From NCBI RefSeq assembly GCF_001921215.1, contig NZ_MSIF01000001.1, positions 744,001 through 808,000 of the forward strand: a DNA stretch of 64,000 bases, in the 5' to 3' direction. The translations under genes and the position numbers were made by a program. Positions 59,182 to 64,000 of the stretch are shown piece by piece (within the stretch, counting starts at the first letter, position 1; every line of letters starts with the position of its first letter). This stretch comes from Actinophytocola xinjiangensis. Lineage in GTDB: Bacteria; Actinomycetota; Actinomycetes; Mycobacteriales; Pseudonocardiaceae. The notes below the pieces were generated by a model that saw only the letters and a list, made by a program, of their open reading frames with translations, was not told the DNA's origin and searched no databases.

Positions 59182-60236
59182 CGGCGGTGCTCGACGAGCG
59201 GAACGCGGTGCGGCGGGTGGCGTCGGTGCGGCGGCGAGGGATCCGACGCGGCCGGACCGTCGGTCTCGTCCTGGCGGCACTGGCCAGCGGGCTGGTGCTG
59301 CTCGAACTGTCGCTCGGCAGCGTCACCCTCCCGCCGGACGACGTGCTGGCGGCGCTGTTCGGGACCGCAACGCCGCAGGCGGAGTACATCGTCGGCGAGG
59401 TCCGCGCCCCGCGTGCGCTCACCGGTGCGCTCGCCGGCGCCGCGTTCGGCCTGTCCGGGGCGATCTTCCAGGGACTGGTGCGCAATCCGCTCGCCAGCCC
59501 GGACATCATCGGCATCACGATGGGCGCGAGCGCGGCGGCCGTCGTCGCGATCGTCGTGTTCGGGGCGACCGGCGCGCCGGTGTCGGTCAGCGCGTTCTGC
59601 GGGGCGCTCGGTACCGCCACGCTGATCTACGTGCTCGCGTGGCGGCGCGGGATGAGCGGCTACCGGCTCGTGCTCGTCGGGATCGCGGTCGCCGCCGTGC
59701 TCTCCAGCGTCGTGTCCTACCTGATGACGCGCGCGCAGGTGCGGGACGCGCAGCAGGCGCTCGTCTGGCTCACCGGCAGCCTCACCGCCCGCACCTGGAC
59801 CGACGTCGCACCGCTGGCCGTGGCGGTCGTCGTCCTGGTACCGCCGGCCGTCCTCCTCGCGTCGGGACTGCGGCCGTTGCAGTTCGGCGACGACGCGGCC
59901 ACCGGGCTTGGCGTGCGCGTCGAACGGCACCGGCTCGGGCTGATCGTCGTGGCCGTCGCGCTCGCCGCCGCCGCCACCGCGGCCGCCGGACCGGTCGCGT
60001 TCGTGGCGTTCGTGTCCGCGCCCATCGCCCGCGCGCTCGTCAACGGCAACGGGCCCGCGCTCGTGCCCGCCGCGTTCACCGGCGCGGTCGTGCTCGTCGG
60101 CTCGGACCTCGTCGCCCAGCACGTGCTCGAACTGGTCGGGATCGTGGCGCTGCCGGTCGGTGTGGTCACCGGCGTCCTCGGCGCGCCCTACCTGCTGTGG
60201 CTGATGTCCACGACCAACCGGACGGGGCGGGCATGA
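59178..60236 (+). CDS. FecCD-family ferric-siderophore permease, second subunit
   Basis: This 352-residue protein is a paralogue of the first permease, with a 35-residue basic N-terminal tail (Arg-rich, RRGIRRGR), then RAPRALTGALAGAAFGLSGAIFQGLVRNPLASPDIIG and GPVAFVAFVSAPIAR. It should pair with the first subunit as a heterodimeric channel. Both ends overlap neighbouring genes by 4 nt. Confidence 0.95.
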   Translation: MTAVLDERNAVRRVASVRRRGIRRGRTVGLVLAALASGLVLLELSLGSVTLPPDDVLAALFGTATPQAEYIVGEVRAPRALTGALAGAAFGLSGAIFQGLVRNPLASPDIIGITMGASAAAVVAIVVFGATGAPVSVSAFCGALGTATLIYVLAWRRGMSGYRLVLVGIAVAAVLSSVVSYLMTRAQVRDAQQALVWLTGSLTARTWTDVAPLAVAVVVLVPPAVLLASGLRPLQFGDDAATGLGVRVERHRLGLIVVAVALAAAATAAAGPVAFVAFVSAPIARALVNGNGPALVPAAFTGAVVLVGSDLVAQHVLELVGIVALPVGVVTGVLGAPYLLWLMSTTNRTGRA

Positions 60237-61108
60237 CCGGTGACGCGCTGGCGGGGCAGGGCCTGCGCCTGGGCTACGACGGCCGGGAGGTGGTCCGCGA
60301 CCTCACGGTGGCCATCCCGCGGGGGGTGATCACCGCGATCGTCGGGCCCAACGCGTGCGGGAAGTCGACGCTGTTACGCGGACTCGCGCGCCTGCTCGTC
60401 CCGGACGCCGGCCGTGTCCTGCTCGACGGCCGCGACATCCACGCCATGCCCACCCGCGCGGTCGCGACCCGGCTCGGCATCCTGCCGCAGCACCCGATCG
60501 CGCCGGAGGGTCTGACCGTCACCGACCTCGTCGGCCGGGGCCGCCACCCGCACCACGGGTGGTTGCGCCGTTGGGGCGCCGACGACGACCGCGCCGTCGC
60601 CGACGCCATGCGGGTCACCAGCACGCTCGACCTGGCCGAGCGCCCGGTCGACGAACTGTCCGGCGGGCAGCGGCAGCGCGCGTGGATCGCGATGGCGCTC
60701 GCCCAGCGCACCGGTGTGCTGCTGCTCGACGAACCCACCACCTACCTCGACGTGACCCACCAGGTCGAGGTGCTCGACCTGCTCACCGACCTCAACCGGA
60801 CCGACGGCACCACGATCGTCATGGTGCTGCACGACCTGAACCTGGCCTGCCGCTACGCCGACCACCTGATCGCGCTGCGCGACGGCGAGGTCGTCGCCAC
60901 CGGCACACCGTCCGACGTGGTCACCCGTGACCTGGTCGCGGACGTGTTCGACCTGCCGAGCGTGGTCGTGCCGGACCCCGTCTCCGGCACCCCGCTGATC
61001 GTGCCGATCGGCCGTCACCACACCGAAGTCCTTCCCGGACCACCACCCACCACCGCGCTCCCCGTCCCCGAACTCGCCGAACCCCGGCGGGAAAGCAGGT
61101 CCGAGTGA
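60233..61108 (+). CDS. FecE-family ATPase of the siderophore importer
   Basis: This 291-residue ATPase has Walker A GPNACGKST (the ACGKS form is typical of FecE proteins), a Q-loop near ILPQHP, signature LSGGQRQRAWIAMALAQ, Walker B LLLLDEPTTYLD and the switch His in VLHDLN. It powers the two FecCD permeases. A Pro-rich tail of about 30 residues follows the usual end. ATG 60233 overlaps the permease stop. Confidence 0.96.
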   Translation: MTGDALAGQGLRLGYDGREVVRDLTVAIPRGVITAIVGPNACGKSTLLRGLARLLVPDAGRVLLDGRDIHAMPTRAVATRLGILPQHPIAPEGLTVTDLVGRGRHPHHGWLRRWGADDDRAVADAMRVTSTLDLAERPVDELSGGQRQRAWIAMALAQRTGVLLLDEPTTYLDVTHQVEVLDLLTDLNRTDGTTIVMVLHDLNLACRYADHLIALRDGEVVATGTPSDVVTRDLVADVFDLPSVVVPDPVSGTPLIVPIGRHHTEVLPGPPPTTALPVPELAEPRRESRSE

Positions 61109-62061
61109 AGATGGTCAGCAGGCGTGGGTTCCTCGCCGGTACGACAGGCGCGGCCGCCATCGCGTTCCTGGCCGCGTGCGGCGGTGATGACCAGGGCGGT
61201 GCGGCCGCCGCCGGCCGTGCGGTCGAGACCGACAAGGGCCCGGTCACGGTCCCGGACAAGGCCACGAAGGTCGCGTGCGCGGACTTCTTCGGCGCGTTCG
61301 CGGTGGTCGACCTCGGCCTGGTGCCGGTGGCCGTGTGCGGCTCCCACTACGAGGACACCGGTCCCCGGTACGAGACCACGCTCGCTGAGGTGCCGCTCGT
61401 CGGCGACTTCACCACGCCCGACCCGGAGAAGCTCGCCGGCACCGACCCCGACCTGATCCTGCGCACCATCGACACCGACGACGCGCTGTACGAGCAGTTG
61501 CGGGGCATCACGCCGGCGACCGTCGTGATCAGCTTCCAGCAGCTGTCGCTCACCGAGGTCGCCACCAGGGTCGGCGACGTGCTGGGTCGCCGGAAGGAGG
61601 CCGACGCGCTGCTCGCCGAGTACGAGGCGGCGTGCGAGGACATCAGGACCAGGCACGCCGACGTGCTCGGCCGGTACACGTTCACCTTCGCGCAGGCCGC
61701 GTCGGACACCACGTTCTGGACGCTCGGCGAGAAGTGGACCGACACCAAGGTCCTCGTCGACTGCGGGGTGACGCTGGCCGAGCCGTCGGCGTCCCAGGCC
61801 GAGCCGACGGAGGAGTTCTCGCTGGAGCGGATCAGCGTGCTGGCCGACAGCGGTGTGCTGCTGATCCCGTCCGGGCCGGACGGCGTCACCGAGGCGCCGG
61901 ACAACAAGCCGTTGACCAGCAACGCGTTGTGGGGCCAGCTGCCGGCGGTGACACAGGGCCGGGTGTGGCCGGTCCTGTCGGGGGCCGCGTCGCTGGGCAC
62001 CGCGCTGGAACTGGTCGAGCGCTTCGACACCGTCCTGACCGAACTGGCGACCAAGGACTGA
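61105..62061 (+). CDS. Ferric-siderophore-binding lipoprotein of the importer
   Basis: This 318-residue substrate-binding protein starts with SRRGFLAGTTG, a Tat-like twin-arginine pattern, followed by lipobox LAAC with Cys25, so it is probably a Tat-exported lipoprotein. The remainder fits the FecB/FhuD (peripla_BP_2) clamshell: EVPLVGDFTTPDPEKLAGTDPDLIL is characteristic. It captures the Fe-loaded siderophore outside the cell. GTG 61105 overlaps the ATPase stop (GTGA); it is the last gene of the import operon. Confidence 0.95.
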   Translation: MKMVSRRGFLAGTTGAAAIAFLAACGGDDQGGAAAAGRAVETDKGPVTVPDKATKVACADFFGAFAVVDLGLVPVAVCGSHYEDTGPRYETTLAEVPLVGDFTTPDPEKLAGTDPDLILRTIDTDDALYEQLRGITPATVVISFQQLSLTEVATRVGDVLGRRKEADALLAEYEAACEDIRTRHADVLGRYTFTFAQAASDTTFWTLGEKWTDTKVLVDCGVTLAEPSASQAEPTEEFSLERISVLADSGVLLIPSGPDGVTEAPDNKPLTSNALWGQLPAVTQGRVWPVLSGAASLGTALELVERFDTVLTELATKD

Positions 62062-62089
62062 CGGCACCGACCTCACCGGCGGCGTCACC

Positions 62090-62120
62090 GGCGGCACGGG
62101 GACTCGTTCCGCGTGCCGCC
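62090..62120 (+). terminator. Hairpin after the siderophore import operon
   Basis: Perfect 9-bp inverted repeat GGCGGCACG (62090-62098) / CGTGCCGCC (62112-62120) with a GC-rich loop, 29 nt after the stop of the binding-protein gene. No T-tract. It probably separates this operon from the DHB genes. Confidence 0.6.
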
Positions 62121-62179
62121 CGACGCTGATCACCGGCCGCCACCAACTCTTCACGCTGTGCCATAGGCCTCTTGATTAC

Positions 62180-62198
62180 TTAGGTTAGCCTCTCCTAA
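62180..62198 (+). promoter_or_regulatory. Iron box upstream of the DHB biosynthesis genes
   Basis: TTAGGTTAGCCTCTCCTAA matches 16 of 19 positions of the IdeR/DmdR1 consensus TTAGGTTAGGCTAACCTAA. It lies 56 nt before the GTG of the entA-like gene, in promoter position. Confidence 0.88.
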
Positions 62199-62254
62199 TA
62201 TCGAAGGACTGGCGCTGACCTCGGGTGAGGCGCCCCGAGCGGCGGGGGAACGGC

Positions 62255-63031
62255 GTGAGCGGTGTCGAGGGCCGGGTCGCGATCGTCACCGGCGCGGCGC
62301 GCGGCATCGGCGCCGCCGTCACCGCCGCCCTGGCCCGGCAGGGCGCGCTGGTCGCCGCCGCCGACGTCGACAAGGAGGTCGTGGCCACCGCGGCGGCCCA
62401 CCGCGCCGACGGCCGGCAGGTGCGCGCGTTCCTCACCGACGTGTCCGACCCGGTCGCCGTCGACGAACTGGTCGCCGACGTCGACCGGCTCCTCGGCGGC
62501 ATCGGGATCCTCGTGAACGTCGCCGGCATCCTGCGCCCCGGCCCCGTGCTCGCCACCTCCGACGCCGACTGGGCCGCCATGTTCGCGGTGAACACCACGG
62601 GCGTGTTCCTGACCGCGCGGGCCGTCGCCACGCGGATGGTGGCCCGAGGCGGCGGCAGCATCGTCACCGTCGGCTCCAACGCCGCGGGCGTCCCGCGCAC
62701 CGGCATGGCCGCCTACGCCGCGTCGAAGGCCGCCGCCACCGTGTTCACCCGCTGCCTCGGCCTCGAACTCGCCGCCCACGGCATCCGCTGCAACATCGTC
62801 TCGCCCGGCTCGACCGACACCGCCATGCAGCGCGCGCTGTGGACCGACGAGCACGGCGCGGACCGGGTCATCGCTGGCTCGCTCGCCGAGTACCGCACCG
62901 GCATCCCGCTCGGCCGCATCGCCGACCCCGCCGACATCGCCGACGCCGTGTCGTTCCTCGTCTCCGACCAGGCGCGGCACATCACCATGCACGACCTGTA
63001 CGTCGACGGTGGCGCCACCCTCCGGGGCTGA
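62255..63031 (+). CDS. dhbA: 2,3-dihydro-2,3-dihydroxybenzoate dehydrogenase
   Basis: This 258-residue classical SDR has TGAARGIG (12-19), NVAG and the catalytic YAASK around residue 150. Length and context match EntA/DhbA, which oxidises 2,3-dihydro-2,3-dihydroxybenzoate to DHB with NAD+. Sequence alone would only say SDR; the isochorismate synthase 32 nt downstream and the iron box upstream make the assignment firm. I use GTG 62255 (GGGGGA about 6 nt upstream); ten Arg-rich codons further upstream are unlikely to be translated. DHB would be the cap loaded onto the first NRPS module. Confidence 0.88.
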   Translation: MSGVEGRVAIVTGAARGIGAAVTAALARQGALVAAADVDKEVVATAAAHRADGRQVRAFLTDVSDPVAVDELVADVDRLLGGIGILVNVAGILRPGPVLATSDADWAAMFAVNTTGVFLTARAVATRMVARGGGSIVTVGSNAAGVPRTGMAAYAASKAAATVFTRCLGLELAAHGIRCNIVSPGSTDTAMQRALWTDEHGADRVIAGSLAEYRTGIPLGRIADPADIADAVSFLVSDQARHITMHDLYVDGGATLRG

Positions 63032-63063
63032 CGCCGACGACGATCCACCAGAACGGAGCACCT

Positions 63064-64000
63064 GTGCCGACCATCCACGCCGACGCCCCACCGGGTGCCG
63101 GCGACCTGCTGCGCGCCTACCGTGCCGGCGCGTTCTTCCTGTCCACACCGGACGGTGTGCTGCTCGCCGGCAACCTCGGCGCGCCGCTGACCACTGTCGC
63201 CGCGGCCCGTGTCGCGCTGACCCGAGGCGCGACGGTCGTGGGCGCCATCCCGTTCGACCCGGCCGCCCCGGCCCGGCTCGCGGTCGCCGGAACCGTGCGC
63301 CGGGCCGCCCCGTGGCACCGCCGCGCCGGCCGTGGCACACCGTTGGCCGCGCGGTCCTGGACCTGGCGCGACGCCGACCCCGACGTGTTCCGCGACGCCG
63401 TGACAACCGCACTGTCCCGAATGGACGGAACGGGGCTGCGTAAGGTCGTACTGTCCCGCGTGCGCGAGCTGACCGCCAGCCAGCCGGTCGACGAGCGGGA
63501 CCTGCTGACCGCGCTCGCCGACCGCGACCCCTTCGGCTACATCTTCGCCGCCCCGCTCGACGGCCGCACCCTGCTCGGTGCCAGCCCGGAACTGCTGGTG
63601 TCCCGGCGGGGCACGGTCGTGCTCGCCAACCCGCTGGCCGGATCCGCACCCCGCGACCGCGACCCGGTCCGCGACGGGCGCAACGCCACCGCGCTGCTGT
63701 CGTCGGCCAAGGACCGCCGCGAGCACGAACTGGTCGTCACCGCGGTCGCCGACGGGCTGTCCCCGCTGTGCCGCCGCGTCGCCGTGCCGGCGCCGGAACT
63801 GTTACCCACCAGGACGATGTGGCACCTGTCGACGCGGATCACCGCCGAGGTGCCCGACGACGTGTCGGCCATCGAACTCGCCACCGCACTGCACCCGACC
63901 CCGGCGGTCTGCGGCGACCCGACCCCGGACGCGCGGGTGCTCATCGACGAACTGGAGCCGTTCGACCGCGGCTTCTACACCGGGATCGCCGGCTGGACCG
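63064..64000 (+). CDS. dhbC: Isochorismate synthase, 3' end outside window
   Basis: The first 312 residues are visible and the gene runs off the right edge. The chorismate-binding fold shows [39 protein letters not shown] and GFYTGIAGW, in the order seen in EntC/DhbC. The enzyme converts chorismate to isochorismate, the first committed step to DHB. The GTG at 63064 has GGAG 7 nt upstream. Salicylate-type synthases (MbtI/Irp9) share the fold, but the dhbA neighbour favours DHB. EntE- and EntB-like genes, needed to finish and load DHB, should follow. Confidence 0.93.
   Translation, partial: MPTIHADAPPGAGDLLRAYRAGAFFLSTPDGVLLAGNLGAPLTTVAAARVALTRGATVVGAIPFDPAAPARLAVAGTVRRAAPWHRRAGRGTPLAARSWTWRDADPDVFRDAVTTALSRMDGTGLRKVVLSRVRELTASQPVDERDLLTALADRDPFGYIFAAPLDGRTLLGASPELLVSRRGTVVLANPLAGSAPRDRDPVRDGRNATALLSSAKDRREHELVVTAVADGLSPLCRRVAVPAPELLPTRTMWHLSTRITAEVPDDVSAIELATALHPTPAVCGDPTPDARVLIDELEPFDRGFYTGIAGWT

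Overview
The window is GC-rich, tightly packed DNA with many GTG starts, 1-8 nt gene overlaps, ESX-type secretion genes, a SARP regulator and IdeR/DmdR1-type iron boxes. This points to a filamentous actinomycete, probably Pseudonocardiales (an inference from gene style; no rRNA marker is present). I see no tRNA, rRNA, insertion sequence, CRISPR array or attachment site.

Left flank (1-5127): the end of an M23 murein hydrolase, then a three-gene minus-strand operon (small type VII secretion target, calpain-like protease with a WXG-type N-terminus, lipoprotein) divergent from a YbaB/EbfC-like gene. A small glycine-rich protein and a membrane-anchored XRE/ricin-like regulator follow.

Peptide island (about 5430-12312): a SARP-NB-ARC-TPR regulator is divergent from a short gene for a 55-residue peptide with eight cysteines. 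Next come a hairpin and four genes: MauE-like membrane redox protein, TlpA/MauD-like thioredoxin, ABC exporter and S26 signal peptidase. No RiPP-modifying enzyme is present. I read this as a dedicated factory for a disulfide-rich secreted peptide. It is my main candidate for an undescribed system. A second possible peptide gene lies at the far end of the regulator.

Middle (12320-24642): an AraC regulator and SDR pair; a seven-gene minus-strand operon (epimerase, GT2 glycosyltransferase, ATP-grasp ligase, flippase-like protein, NodU-type carbamoyltransferase, membrane protein, hypothetical) that looks like a small pathway for a carbamoylated glycoconjugate or metabolite; and a plus-strand trio with two paralogous FemAB/GNAT-like acyltransferases.

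Siderophore locus (24747-64000): an iron box precedes panD, mbtH, three giant NRPS genes (nine modules, eight adenylation domains, no terminal release domain) and a Tat-exported multicopper oxidase, as one 32-kb operon. A siderophore-interacting reductase with its own iron box diverges from an FecCD/FecCD/FecE/binding-protein import operon with another box. A fourth box precedes an entA/dhbA-like dehydrogenase and an isochorismate synthase running off the edge, so 2,3-dihydroxybenzoate is the likely cap. Synthesis, uptake and iron release would be co-induced by iron starvation. The predicted chain starts DHB-(basic residue)-D-Ser; the third module has no adenylation domain of its own.
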